Origin: Tateyamaria omphalii
GTDB taxonomy: Bacteria; Pseudomonadota; Alphaproteobacteria; Rhodobacterales; Rhodobacteraceae
NCBI RefSeq assembly: GCF_014651375.1
Contig: NZ_BMWT01000010.1
Location: 1-64,000, forward strand
DNA: 64,000 nt
Reading direction: 5' to 3'
Part shown: in pieces, positions 1 through 8,601 of the stretch
Layout: each line of letters opens with the position of its first letter
Numbering within the stretch: position 1 is the first letter of the stretch
Made by a program: the position numbers and the translations under genes
The notes under the pieces: model-generated
Seen by the model: the letters and a program-made list of their open reading frames with translations, nothing else
Databases searched by the model: none
What the model was told of the DNA's origin: nothing

Positions 1-1935
1 CGTCCCTCCGTTCAGATCGTCGTTGCCCTGCTGGCCGAACAACCCGTCCGTGCCCTGGCCCCCGATCAGCACATCGTTCTCGGCACCGCCAAACAGCCGG
101 TCAAAGCCCTGGCCCCCGATCAGCGTATCCTCGCCCCCGCGACCAAACAGGTTGTCGGCCTGGTTGCCACCGTCCAGGCTGTCATTGCCGTCGCCGCCGT
201 CCAGCAGGTCAAAGCCACCGTCGCCAAAGATCGTGTCATCACCGGCCTCGCCGAACAGGCCATCCACCGTAATGCCCACGTTGGACCCGCCCCGGATCAC
301 GTCATTGCCATCGCCGCCAAAAACACGGTCCGCCGTTGCACCTGAGGACAACGTGTCATTCCCGGCGCCGCCGAACAGCTGGTCAAAGCCCACATCGCCA
401 ATGATCAGATCGTTGCCATCATCGCCAAACAGCGAATCCGCCCCGTCACCGCCCAGGATCGTGTCGTTGTCAGCACCACCTCGGATCGTGTCAAAACCGA
501 TACCACCGTCAATGCTGTCATCTCCGGCACCGCCCTCAGCGCTATCGTTCCCGATCCCCAGGCTCAGCACGTTGTTGGCGGAATTGCCTGTCACCGTGTC
601 GTTGCCGCCCCCCAGGATCGCATTCTCGATCACAGTGCCGCGTGCGATGGCCAGAACGTCGTTGGCCGCGCCGATGTCCGAGAATTGCTCGGCCCTCAAA
701 TCCAGCCGCACCGGTGCGTCGGTATAGGTCCCGTCGAACGTATCCGTGCCGCTCACATCATAGATCGTAAAGACCATCGCACTGCCGGTGACATTGGCCG
801 AAGTCTGCCCGGTCGACAGCCACGTGAACAGCTGGTCCATGTAATTGCCCAGGCTCGAATTGACGCCATAGGTCGTGTCGCCTGCAGTGGCCGTGCTGGC
901 ACCCGGTGCGCCGTACAGGTTCTGGATCGCGACAATGTCAGCCATCATAGGTCCAGCCGTAAAGGCATAGCCGGCATCGACAGTCGTGTTTTCGTTCTGG
1001 TTGAAATACGACATCACCGACATCTGCCAACTGTCATTGGTGAAATAGGTGTCGTTGGGGTAGCTGGCACTGCCGTTGTAGCCCCCTTGGTGCCCCAACC
1101 CGATCGCGTGTCCAATCTCGTGCACATAAGTCTGGAAGGAATAGCTATCGATGCTGGTGCCGTAGCTGTTCAGCCAACCGGTGCCCACATTCAGTTCGAC
1201 GCCGCTGCTTGATCCACCATTCGGACGATAGGCAAATGCACCGCTTTCGTTGTCGTCAAAGGTGATCATTTCGCTGCCGAACGCCACCTCCTGAAAATCA
1301 AGGTTGGCCACCATCTCCCAGGCTTCCATTGCCCATCGTGCCAACTGCTGACCAGCTGCGGTCAAGCCCGACAGGTTGACCGTGATGACATTTGATGAGC
1401 TGGTGTCGAATGTGTATTGCTGCCCACCCCAATAACCGTTGGTCAGATAACCCGCCAACTCATCCAGCGTTCCTTCAATGCCAGACGGCGGATAAGTGTA
1501 CGCTTCTGTAACACTGAGCCGGTAATCTCCGAAATTTGTGTTCCAGGCATCTGCGACCAGATAATAGGTTCCACCTGTCGTCACATTAAAGTTGATGAAC
1601 GAATCCCGTGTTCCGCCGCTGTCATCGTTGGATGTAACAAGCGTGCCATTGGCATCGTAGATATACAGGTAAGGATCCGGGTTTTCCGTTGCCGTACCCG
1701 TTCCCGCCAGCGAAATGTCATAGCTTTCGCCAGCAGTCAGGGTAATGCTGACCCAATCCTCGTCGCCACTTCCATTGATTGTGCCCAGAAAACTGTCGCC
1801 TACTGCCATCGAATTAGTGGTCGAAATTCCATCCGGCGCGTTTACATCCTCGAAAATGTTTTGCAGCAGCGGATCAGGTCCATTGCCATGACGCATGGGG
1901 TCAAAGGTCTGGGTGGCAAAGCAAACTGTACACAT
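1..1935 (-). CDS. Serralysin-type M10 metallopeptidase with RTX repeats (C-terminus cut by window edge)
   Basis: This is a secreted zinc endopeptidase of the metzincin/serralysin group; 645 codons are visible and the reading frame runs off the left edge without a stop. Roughly residues 25-140 look like a bacterial pre-peptidase (PPC) beta domain. The zinc motif HEIGHAIGLGH lies near residue 272, followed by a Met-turn (SVMSYFNQ). From about residue 440 there are tandem GGxGxDxxx calcium-binding nonapeptides, the type I secretion signal region of this family. There is no N-terminal Sec signal, as expected for a type I substrate, but no HlyB/HlyD/TolC genes are in view. The ATG at 1935 follows the upstream small gene by 30 bp on the same strand, so the two may be co-transcribed. 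The plus-strand frame over 23-727 is only the mirror of the repeats. Confidence 0.95.
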   Translation of the reverse strand, partial: MCTVCFATQTFDPMRHGNGPDPLLQNIFEDVNAPDGISTTNSMAVGDSFLGTINGSGDEDWVSITLTAGESYDISLAGTGTATENPDPYLYIYDANGTLVTSNDDSGGTRDSFINFNVTTGGTYYLVADAWNTNFGDYRLSVTEAYTYPPSGIEGTLDELAGYLTNGYWGGQQYTFDTSSSNVITVNLSGLTAAGQQLARWAMEAWEMVANLDFQEVAFGSEMITFDDNESGAFAYRPNGGSSSGVELNVGTGWLNSYGTSIDSYSFQTYVHEIGHAIGLGHQGGYNGSASYPNDTYFTNDSWQMSVMSYFNQNENTTVDAGYAFTAGPMMADIVAIQNLYGAPGASTATAGDTTYGVNSSLGNYMDQLFTWLSTGQTSANVTGSAMVFTIYDVSGTDTFDGTYTDAPVRLDLRAEQFSDIGAANDVLAIARGTVIENAILGGGNDTVTGNSANNVLSLGIGNDSAEGGAGDDSIDGGIGFDTIRGGADNDTILGGDGADSLFGDDGNDLIIGDVGFDQLFGGAGNDTLSSGATADRVFGGDGNDVIRGGSNVGITVDGLFGEAGDDTIFGDGGFDLLDGGDGNDSLDGGNQADNLFGRGGEDTLIGGQGFDRLFGGAENDVLIGGQGTDGLFGQQGNDDLNGGT

Positions 1936-1965
1936 TCGTTCGGGTCCGTTCCTAATTGAATAAAA

Positions 1966-2430
1966 CTATTTGGACGCAGCCAAAATAGACTGCAATTCTG
2001 GCGATTTTGAGACAAGAGCCTGCGCAAATTCCTGCGCCGCAATGGACGACGTAACGACATTGCCACCCGCAAGCTGGTGCACAGGCCCCTGCCCCATTGC
2101 CCCGCCAGGCACGCGCCAGCTCAGGTATCCGGAAAAGAGATCAACGTCCTGCGCGACATGAAAGGTGACGCGCAGGAACTTTGCGCCTGCAGGGGCTGGG
2201 TCAAGCCGGATAACGTGATGTGGCACATGCACCGCAATTGAGCGCACAAGCGCCTGACACAGCGCTCCTGTCTCGGTTGGGCACTCGACAAACAAAACAG
2301 GCCGTTCAACCTGACGCGCCTCTACACGATCCGTTGTTTGCACCATGATACCTCCCAGCAGCACTGCGCCAAGGGCGCAGATACCTGCAAGGACAGTATT
2401 TCGCCAACCACGAACCACTAACTCACGCAC
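1966..2430 (-). CDS. Hypothetical membrane-anchored protein
   Basis: I do not recognise this 154-residue protein. It has a short basic N-terminus followed by one hydrophobic stretch (about residues 10-30), which suggests a signal anchor, then a soluble domain of about 120 residues containing a Cys pair (VECPTETGALC) that might form a disulfide outside the cytoplasm. It sits between manC and the serralysin gene on the same strand, with gaps of 63 and 30 bp. It could be an accessory protein for the peptidase or a cell-envelope protein. The start is uncertain: a purine-rich tract directly abuts the GTG at 2430, so the GTG four codons further in (2418) may be the true start. Confidence 0.6.
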   Translation of the reverse strand: MRELVVRGWRNTVLAGICALGAVLLGGIMVQTTDRVEARQVERPVLFVECPTETGALCQALVRSIAVHVPHHVIRLDPAPAGAKFLRVTFHVAQDVDLFSGYLSWRVPGGAMGQGPVHQLAGGNVVTSSIAAQEFAQALVSKSPELQSILAASK

Positions 2431-2493
2431 CTTCCCCCCGGGTCCAGCGCGTGCAGATTACACGTAAAACAAGTGTACAGACAAGGTCAGGTC

Positions 2494-3918
2494 TCAGCCC
2501 TTGGCGCCCTGCCCTCGTGCATACACGTCCTCGTACCGGATGATGTCATCCTCGCCCAGATACGTGCCCGTCTGAACTTCGATCAGAACCATTGGTACCT
2601 GGCCGGGGTTTTCCATCCGGTGCTTGGCACCCAGCGGGATGTAAACGGATTCGTTTTCGGTCACGAGCGTGACACTGTCGTCCACGGTGACACGCGCGGT
2701 GCCTTCGACAACGATCCAATGTTCAGCGCGGTGGTGATGCGACTGAAGGCTCAGCGACGCGCCGGGATGCACCACGATCCGCTTGACTTGGAACCGATCG
2801 CCAATCACCAGACTCTCGAACCAGCCCCAAGGGCGGTGGTCCTTTGGGAAATGCTCCGCCTGCCCTGCCCCGCGCGCCTTCAGCTTGGCAACAGCGCCCT
2901 TTACGTCCTGTGCCCGGCTGGCATCCGCAACCAGAACCGCGTCAGGCATAGCGACGGCAATGACGTTCTCCAGACCAATTCCGACCAGCTCCAAACCGTC
3001 GTGCTCGGATCGCAGCAAGGTTTCTGAACAATCAATGGCCGTGGCATTGCCCGAGGTCGCAGTCCCGTCCGAATCCCGGTTACTTGCGCGCAGGACCGCG
3101 TCCCAACCGCCCAGGTCGGACCACGCTCCGCTATAGGGCACAACCGACAGGTTGCTGGCACGTTCCATCACAGCATAGTCGACCGAGATGTCCTCGACCT
3201 TGCTCCACGGCTCAACTGCCAAACGCAGAAAGCCCAGGTCTGGGATCGCGTTGGCAACCGCGTCGGTCACTGGGGCCACAAGGTTCGGCGCATGTGCCTT
3301 GAAGGCATCGATAATATCAGATGCGCGGAACAGGAAAATCCCGGCATTCCACATGTGTCGGCCTGATGCGACCAACTCGGCGGCTGTTTCCGCGTTTGGT
3401 TTTTCTACAAAACGCACAAGCGCGGCAGGCGCATCTGTGGCCGGGGCTTCAAGCTCAAGGTACCCGTATCCGGTTTCAGGATAGCTTGGCTGAATGCCGA
3501 ACGTGACCAGTTGACCGGATTCAGCGGCAGGCACGCCAGCCTCTACAGCAGCACAAAACTCGGCGTCCCCCGGAATCATATGATCCGATGGGCACACCAA
3601 CATCATCGCATCCGGGTCTTCGGCATGCAGATGCAGGGCTGCCGCCAAAACGGCAGGCGCGGTGTTGCGCCCCTCAGGCTCAATCAGCACCGTTGCCGGA
3701 TCAATTCCCACGGCTGCCAACTGCTCGACCACAATAAATCTAAAATCGGAAGCGGTGATAATGACAGGCGATTCAAAACCGCCAAGACGACGTGCCGATG
3801 CCTGGAAAAGGGTCTCTCCTCCAAGGATAGACGCAAATTGCTTGGGATAACTCTTGCGCGAAAGCGGCCACAACCGCGTGCCGGAACCACCGCACAGCAA
3901 TACAGGCGTTATGGGCAT
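2494..3918 (-). CDS. manC: Mannose-1-phosphate guanylyltransferase / mannose-6-phosphate isomerase
   Basis: A bifunctional type II PMI/GMP enzyme (AlgA/ManC/CpsB family) of 474 residues, the normal length. It converts fructose-6-phosphate to mannose-6-phosphate and mannose-1-phosphate plus GTP to GDP-mannose in the cytoplasm. The N-terminal nucleotidyltransferase signature LLCGGSGTRLWPLSRKSYPK is at residues 7-26. Near residues 380-440 is the cupin isomerase domain with the metal-binding HHHRAEHW segment. It supplies GDP-mannose (or GDP-fucose and other derivatives) for exopolysaccharide, which fits the rhamnose and capsule genes elsewhere in the window. It heads a short minus-strand run with the two genes that follow it. 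Confidence 0.96.
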   Translation of the reverse strand: MPITPVLLCGGSGTRLWPLSRKSYPKQFASILGGETLFQASARRLGGFESPVIITASDFRFIVVEQLAAVGIDPATVLIEPEGRNTAPAVLAAALHLHAEDPDAMMLVCPSDHMIPGDAEFCAAVEAGVPAAESGQLVTFGIQPSYPETGYGYLELEAPATDAPAALVRFVEKPNAETAAELVASGRHMWNAGIFLFRASDIIDAFKAHAPNLVAPVTDAVANAIPDLGFLRLAVEPWSKVEDISVDYAVMERASNLSVVPYSGAWSDLGGWDAVLRASNRDSDGTATSGNATAIDCSETLLRSEHDGLELVGIGLENVIAVAMPDAVLVADASRAQDVKGAVAKLKARGAGQAEHFPKDHRPWGWFESLVIGDRFQVKRIVVHPGASLSLQSHHHRAEHWIVVEGTARVTVDDSVTLVTENESVYIPLGAKHRMENPGQVPMVLIEVQTGTYLGEDDIIRYEDVYARGQGAKG

Positions 3919-4175
3919 GGATGGGTCTCCAAATAGAACAATTCAAGAACATTTTTCAATGCTGCGCCGCAACACGCCTGCGGGATACACCGCCCCACAG
4001 AATGGGTCGACCCAAGATCGACGCGCGCTCCATCAGCAGCGGAAAACAGTGCGGAACCGCCACAGAACGGATGTTCAAATTAGACTCGATTTTGCTGCCA
4101 AAAGCAGTCTCTACATAGCGATTTAGTGCCGGAATCAGTCGGTATTTTTGATCGGCGGCATTTTGCACACGCCCA

Positions 4176-4193
4176 GGTTTCGCGCGCGAAACC
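4176..4193. promoter_or_regulatory. parS: parS-like palindrome 1
   Basis: A perfect 18-bp palindrome, GGTTTCGCGCGCGAAACC, lies 19 bp past the parB stop codon. The same 18 bp recur inside parB (5217-5234), and a near-identical copy is upstream of parA (6801-6818). Repetition only around parAB is what centromere sites for the adjacent ParB would look like. The rest of the 293-bp gap between parB and manC shows only a weak 70-codon GTG frame that I do not trust. Confidence 0.75.
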
Positions 4194-4211
4194 GGCCAGC
4201 TTGCCCTTAGT

Positions 4212-5294
4212 TCAAATCTCTTCCAGCAGGTACTTGATTCGATCCATCACCTGTTCAATCAGCTCTTCGTTGACATGTGGGCCACGCAAGCGAATGGCGT
4301 ATCCATCCTCGGTCTGGACCCGTTCCATGGTGACTTTGTTGGCAAGCTGCACCGGCGCCGAGCGCTCCACAACTTTGCGCGGCCGGCCGCCCCGACTTGG
4401 GTCCGGGGCAATGCCTTCGATGACCTCGATCAAGGGTTCCAGAACAGCCCACTCATCGGCGGCATTGGCGATGGCATGGCTCTCCAAAGCCTGCCGCATG
4501 TTTTCGCTCTGCCCTGCCCTCAAACCAGCCGCAACACGCAGGCACTGGCGTTCGCTCAGATCGGGTCCAAAGCGCAGCATATCTCCAAGCTCTTCATGAA
4601 CGAGGGCAAAAGACCGAATCTTGGATCGTTTGGCCTTTGACGCAGACGAGAACAGCACCCCAACCGCCTCATCCACAGAAGCAAACACCCCTTCATGCAC
4701 GGCCACCGCAGCCGCCCTGCCCCTCTCATACTGGCTCAATCCAGATCGGATTTCATTCTCTTCGATCATCGCTACGACCGCCGCCGCTAGGCTATCAGGC
4801 GACCGGACAAAGGCTGGGATCGTCTGGTGATTTTCACCTCCAGACAGCGCATTCAGTTCCCGCACAGCAGCCAAGCGGCGGAACCCCGAGATCAGCGCAT
4901 ATCTGCCCGCAGCTTCAGGGTTCGAAGGCTCGAACACCTCGATAGGCAAACGCAGCCCGTGATCCGCGATGGACCGTCTCAATTCGGCCATCTCTTCTTC
5001 ACCCAGCGCCACGCGATCACGGCTCAAGGCGTCTGCGCTAATCTCTCCGATCGGCAACTCAACAGCGACAAGACCTCGCGCCTTGGCATCCTTAAACGCC
5101 TCGACTTCGGCAGCGGTGCGCGCCTGCTCTTCGCGGTCGGCAAGGGAGCGTGGATCGGCGTGCAGAGCCGCGTCGGCAGCGACATCCGCTATCGGCGCAC
5201 GCCGGGCCGGGGGCGGGGTTTCGCGCGCGAAACCCTCCTCGATTTCCTTTAACGCTTCGGCGGATGGAACCTCTAGCTGTCTGCGCTTAGCCAT
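4212..5294 (-). CDS. parB: Plasmid partition protein ParB
   Basis: A centromere-binding CTP-switch-type ParB/Spo0J-family protein of 360 residues. The ParB N-terminal domain (about residues 75-165) includes GFRRLAA, equivalent to the GERRxRA box, and is followed by a helix-turn-helix region (SQYERGRAAAVAVHEG onward) and a C-terminal dimerisation segment. I start it at the ATG at 5294 (MAKRRQLEV) because GGAGGTGG sits just upstream and the ATG overlaps the parA stop by 8 bp, a standard coupling arrangement; the frame stays open 14 codons further but without such a site. A parS-like palindrome lies within its coding sequence, and another just after its stop. Confidence 0.93.
   Translation of the reverse strand: MAKRRQLEVPSAEALKEIEEGFARETPPPARRAPIADVAADAALHADPRSLADREEQARTAAEVEAFKDAKARGLVAVELPIGEISADALSRDRVALGEEEMAELRRSIADHGLRLPIEVFEPSNPEAAGRYALISGFRRLAAVRELNALSGGENHQTIPAFVRSPDSLAAAVVAMIEENEIRSGLSQYERGRAAAVAVHEGVFASVDEAVGVLFSSASKAKRSKIRSFALVHEELGDMLRFGPDLSERQCLRVAAGLRAGQSENMRQALESHAIANAADEWAVLEPLIEVIEGIAPDPSRGGRPRKVVERSAPVQLANKVTMERVQTEDGYAIRLRGPHVNEELIEQVMDRIKYLLEEI
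5217..5234. promoter_or_regulatory. parS: parS-like palindrome 2 (inside parB)
   Basis: An exact second copy of GGTTTCGCGCGCGAAACC, extended by one matching base pair on each side (5216-5235), embedded in the 5' part of the parB coding sequence. Exact identity to the copy after parB argues against codon-driven coincidence. Confidence 0.75.
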
Positions 5295-6687
5295 TGGCCA
5301 CCTCCTGCTCCGTGTGCGTCCGCTCCTGATCATCACGCCACCACGAACCTAGGAGAATCTCTTTGAATTCTGCGTAAGTCCGGTCGAATGTCTCGCGCCC
5401 ACGGACATAGGTGGCGCGGTTGAAATCGCGGTAATCGGCCTCGTAAATCCCGCTCACGCTCTCGCCTGCCTGCCCAACCATGGACGTGTACTCCTGCCGA
5501 TAGGCGTTGGTCATATCCCCGAAATATGCCTGGATCACGTTGGCCAGATCGGTCTGCTGGCTAGCGTCAAAACGGGTAATGATAGCCCGAACCACATCCC
5601 ATTCGAATTTCATCTCCGGCAGCCCGGCCCGTCGTCGCGCAGCATTCTCCCCATCCTCGATCGAAGAGAATGTGGAATAGAGCATATCGAAGAAACGACC
5701 GGTGGAATCGAATTCCAGGAACGAGGCACCAAGGGGCACCAGGATGATATCGGCGGCCGCCAGCGCGTTGATCGTCAAGTAACCGAGGGCAGGGGGCGTA
5801 TCCAGCAGGATGATGTCATACTCATCCAGCGCACCCCCATCGTCGAGCGCATTGGTAAGCGCATCCCAAAGCTGCCAGTTGCGCAGGTTCATACGCCAGA
5901 CGGGGATCTGGAACTCGGCCCAGTAGAGGTTCAACTGCGCCCCGATCAGGTCGATATTTGGCCAGTGGGTTTTCTGGACCACGTTTCGCAGCGAAACCCC
6001 CAGGGCTTCGGTGAGCGTCTCATCTAGCGGAAATTCAGGATCACCCCCCGCAGCGCGGACCCGGTTTTCGGCCTGCAATTGGGTCGCATAATCGCGGGCG
6101 AGGAGAGGGAAAACCGTTTGCCATTCATCCTCGACCGTTCCGCCCATGATCGAGGTCATGGAGCCCTGACTGTCGAGATCGACCACCAGCACCTTGTATC
6201 CATCAAGGGCTGCCGACATGGCCAGATGCGCGGCGCTACTGGTTTTGCCCACGCCGCCTTTGAAATTGGCGACAGCGACGACCTTGGCTGGCAGACCTTC
6301 GGGGCGGTAGGGGCGGTATTCCTTGGTGCTGACCCCTTCGGTTGCGAAGTGATCGCGGAGGGTCAGGATTTCTTCGAGGCTGAACCACTTGGCGCTGCCT
6401 TGACCTTCGCCCTGGGGCAGGTCGGGATTCTTGTTCAGTACCCGCCGCAGGTGGGCTGGGGCCACGGGGATCAGATAACGGCACACCTCCCAAGTCGAAA
6501 ACTTGCGCAGCTTCTTGCGCCCATCGGGGGCATAGCCACGCTTGGCCAGATCATCCCGTCCGCGCCCGGCAAAAGCGGCGGCCTTCGCGAATCGGGCCGT
6601 ATCAACAGGGTCACTCAGCTTGCCTGCCGCGGTCTGCGGATCGAGATTGAAGTATGGGGGGAGGGGGGTGTCAGACTTGCGGTCCAT
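5287..6687 (-). CDS. parA: Plasmid partition ATPase ParA
   Basis: A 466-residue ParA of the large type Ia class, with an N-terminal DNA-binding extension (about residues 1-130) that in this class mediates autoregulation. The deviant Walker A motif FKGGVGKT is near residue 147, followed by the Walker A' VVDLDSQGS, and a Walker B-like segment IILLDTPPALG. It positions plasmid copies on the nucleoid by ATP-driven interaction with ParB-parS. It is the first gene of parAB, divergent from the initiator across a 559-bp control region carrying the iterons and a parS-like site that could serve as its operator. Confidence 0.95.
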   Translation of the reverse strand: MDRKSDTPLPPYFNLDPQTAAGKLSDPVDTARFAKAAAFAGRGRDDLAKRGYAPDGRKKLRKFSTWEVCRYLIPVAPAHLRRVLNKNPDLPQGEGQGSAKWFSLEEILTLRDHFATEGVSTKEYRPYRPEGLPAKVVAVANFKGGVGKTSSAAHLAMSAALDGYKVLVVDLDSQGSMTSIMGGTVEDEWQTVFPLLARDYATQLQAENRVRAAGGDPEFPLDETLTEALGVSLRNVVQKTHWPNIDLIGAQLNLYWAEFQIPVWRMNLRNWQLWDALTNALDDGGALDEYDIILLDTPPALGYLTINALAAADIILVPLGASFLEFDSTGRFFDMLYSTFSSIEDGENAARRRAGLPEMKFEWDVVRAIITRFDASQQTDLANVIQAYFGDMTNAYRQEYTSMVGQAGESVSGIYEADYRDFNRATYVRGRETFDRTYAEFKEILLGSWWRDDQERTHTEQEVANG

Positions 6688-6800
6688 GTGCTGCTGCCTT
6701 GCCTAGATCATCTTTTTTCGATGTTATCGGGCAAATCATCGCACATCTTGCGCAACAAGTGAATCGCAAAGAAGGAGCGTATCTTTTTGAGTGGAGCTGA

Positions 6801-6818
6801 GGTTTCGCAAGCGAAACC
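6801..6818. promoter_or_regulatory. parS: parS-like palindrome 3 (upstream of parA)
   Basis: GGTTTCGCAAGCGAAACC differs from the other two copies only in the two central bases, leaving 8-bp arms intact. It lies 114 bp upstream of the parA start, where it could be both a centromere site and an operator. Confidence 0.7.
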
Positions 6819-6936
6819 ATGTCTTTCATCACTCTATCATACAAGAAAAAGGACAACATATACTTGTTGACCTTTGATCAGGTTTAGAATCTTTGCGACA
6901 TGAATAGTTATTTTTAACAAACACTTATTGGTGTGT

Positions 6937-7046
6937 AGGTACCTTAATGCGGTCTAAAAGGAACCCGTATGCAGGATCATAGGCACCCATGTACGGGACA
7001 AGAGGGTCCGATTCGCAGGGGGAGAGGAACCCAAACGCGGTGCCCC
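6937..7046 (+). repeat. Five tandem 22-bp iterons
   Basis: Direct repeats begin at 6937, 6959, 6981, 7003 and 7025, an exact 22-bp period (two helical turns). The shared core is approximately AGGNACCCNTATGCGGGAT; the second copy (6959) fits best and the first and fourth are most divergent. Initiators of the Rep_3 type bind such arrays to open the origin and to control copy number. Confidence 0.85.
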
Positions 7047-7094
7047 TTGATTAGAGATGCTTTTTCCGGGGTGTTTGCGACTCACTGCGCGAGG

Positions 7095-7103
7095 TTATCC
7101 CCA
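7095..7103 (+). promoter_or_regulatory. DnaA box in the origin
   Basis: TTATCCCCA differs from the TTATCCACA consensus by one base and sits between the iterons and the initiator gene, where host DnaA would be recruited. Confidence 0.55.
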
Positions 7104-7126
7104 GACTTGCCCACCGTTTCGGCTTT

Positions 7127-7169
7127 GGGTACCCGTTTGCGGGATAGCCTGATCCCGTATTTGGGTCCC
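7127..7169. promoter_or_regulatory. Inverted iteron pair, likely operator of the initiator gene
   Basis: One iteron-like copy (7127-7145, GGGTACCCGTTTGCGGGAT) faces a second in reverse orientation (7151-7169) with a 5-bp spacer, about 80-120 bp ahead of the initiator start. In iteron plasmids an inverted iteron pair over the promoter lets initiator dimers repress their own gene. The role here is inferred from position. Confidence 0.65.
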
Positions 7170-7246
7170 CAAAGAAATGTTGGGCGCGGGCACCTTTATA
7201 TGTCATACTGCACGGCAACACCGCCACAAGAGCGGAAGATGAGGCA

Positions 7247-8545
7247 GTGACAGCAGAGGCCCCTATGGATGCTTCCATTCCCCATGACACCCTGACCGGT
7301 GCACTGCGCCGTCAGTCTGTCAAAAAGAACGTGGCGGCGATCCACGTGTCAGGCAAGCTGACGCTGTTGCAGCGTAAGCTGAGCAACGTCCTGTTGCTTA
7401 ACGCCTATGACGGGTTGGTGACAAAGACGAAGCACCAGATTGATGCGCGCACCTTGTGTATGATGGTGGGGTACAATTCCAATGACATGGATACGCTGAA
7501 ACAGTCTCTGCGCAGCCTTGCAGAGACGACGGCCGAGTGGGACATGCTGGATGCCAACGGACGGCAGGAGTGGGGTGTGTCGGCGCTGTTGTCTTATGCC
7601 AAGCTGTCGGGTGGTGTTTGCGAATATGCTTATTCACCGGCCTTGGCCGAGAAGCTGCACGACCCCAAGGTCTTTGCCCTGATCAATCTGAACATTCAGC
7701 GGCGGTTCACATCGGGTCATGCCCTAGCCTTGTATGAAAACTGCTATCGTTTCGTGCGCACGGGGTCGACGGGTTGGTGGCCGCTGGACCTCTTTCGTCG
7801 TTTGATGGGGGTGGATGGCAGTGCCTATTACGAGAGTTTCAAGCATCTGAACGCCAAGATCATCAAGCCGGCGGTGGCCGAGGTGAACAAGACGTCGAAC
7901 ATCCTGATTACGCCTGAGCTGCACAAGATGGGACGGCAAGTGTCCGAGATCAGGTTCCTGATCAAGGAAAACCCGCAGCTTGCCATGTTGGACATTGATG
8001 ATGGGGCAGGGGTGCGGCAGGGGGCGGTCTATGCCGCGTTGATTGATCTGGGTGTGAGTGACCGTCTGGCCCGTCAGTGGATTTCTGAACATGGCGAAGA
8101 CTATGTATCGGAGAAGATCGTCTATCTGAAGGGCAGGGGGAGTGTTGAAAGCCCCGTGCGCTATCTGAGCGCCGCTTTGCGCGACGATTATTCTGCGCCC
8201 AAAGCCCCGGAACCCAGTGCGGAAGCTGTGGCGGCTGCCGAGGCACGCAATGCGGCCCAGTCGGTGCAATCAGAAGCCGATGCAAAGCGGGAGGCAGCAG
8301 TGGCGCAGGAGCGTCGAGCCCGCGCCGCCACGATGGCCCGTGTGCAGGAGCTGGTCGAGGCCCGGACCCCGACCCAGCGGGATGCGGACCGCCGGTTGTT
8401 CCTGAATTGGCTGGATGATGAATTGATGCGCAGCGAATTTGCGCGTCTTGGCTGGGCGTCCGCCCTATGCGCGCCGCGTATGGTGGAGTTTTGGGAAGAT
8501 CTAGTGCCCGGCGCCTTTCACGAAGTCACCGAGGCAAGCGCTTAG
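7247..8545 (+). CDS. repA: Plasmid replication initiator (Rep_3-like)
   Basis: A 432-residue initiator. Residues 20-240 resemble the Rep_3 double winged-helix fold, with the segments LTLLQRKLSNVLLLNAY and ALYENCYRFVRTGSTGWW typical of plasmid initiators in roseobacters. After about residue 310 there is an Ala/Glu-rich coiled-coil-like linker and a short conserved-looking tail. It binds the iterons just upstream and recruits host replication proteins. The GTG at 7247 gives the longest frame; the ATG at 7265, preceded by AGAGG, is an alternative. The link to the RepA-I class rests on its neighbours (parAB, rhamnose operon) and is less certain than the general role. Confidence 0.9.
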   Translation: MTAEAPMDASIPHDTLTGALRRQSVKKNVAAIHVSGKLTLLQRKLSNVLLLNAYDGLVTKTKHQIDARTLCMMVGYNSNDMDTLKQSLRSLAETTAEWDMLDANGRQEWGVSALLSYAKLSGGVCEYAYSPALAEKLHDPKVFALINLNIQRRFTSGHALALYENCYRFVRTGSTGWWPLDLFRRLMGVDGSAYYESFKHLNAKIIKPAVAEVNKTSNILITPELHKMGRQVSEIRFLIKENPQLAMLDIDDGAGVRQGAVYAALIDLGVSDRLARQWISEHGEDYVSEKIVYLKGRGSVESPVRYLSAALRDDYSAPKAPEPSAEAVAAAEARNAAQSVQSEADAKREAAVAQERRARAATMARVQELVEARTPTQRDADRRLFLNWLDDELMRSEFARLGWASALCAPRMVEFWEDLVPGAFHEVTEASA

Positions 8546-8547
8546 AT

Positions 8548-8592
8548 CACCCAACGCCGCTCAAATATAGGCTCTGAAAAGGGCGTTGGGTG
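8548..8592. terminator. Bidirectional terminator between initiator and rmlA
   Basis: CACCCAACGCC (8548-8558) pairs perfectly with GGCGTTGGGTG (8582-8592), followed by TGTTTT on the plus strand. It lies between two converging genes and can serve both. Confidence 0.7.
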
Positions 8593-8601
8593 TGTTTTGG
8601 C

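Larger units (their letters stand above)
6688..7246. other. Replication origin and divergent control region
   Basis: A 559-bp gene-free stretch between divergent parA and the initiator. From parA outward it holds a parS-like site, an AT-rich stretch (about 6841-6930) suitable as the unwinding element, five 22-bp direct iterons, a near-consensus DnaA box, and an inverted pair of iteron-like sequences ahead of the initiator start. This is the classic layout of an iteron-controlled theta plasmid origin. Confidence 0.85.

Noticed and set aside
23-727. Proline/serine-rich 234-codon plus-strand frame
   Set aside because: It is the reverse complement of the RTX nonapeptides of the M10 peptidase. 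The same artefact appears at 15651-16112 opposite the RTX protein.
3956-4168. 70-codon minus-strand GTG frame between parB and manC
   Set aside because: Weak start, no ribosome site and no recognisable sequence, though it fills an otherwise empty gap.
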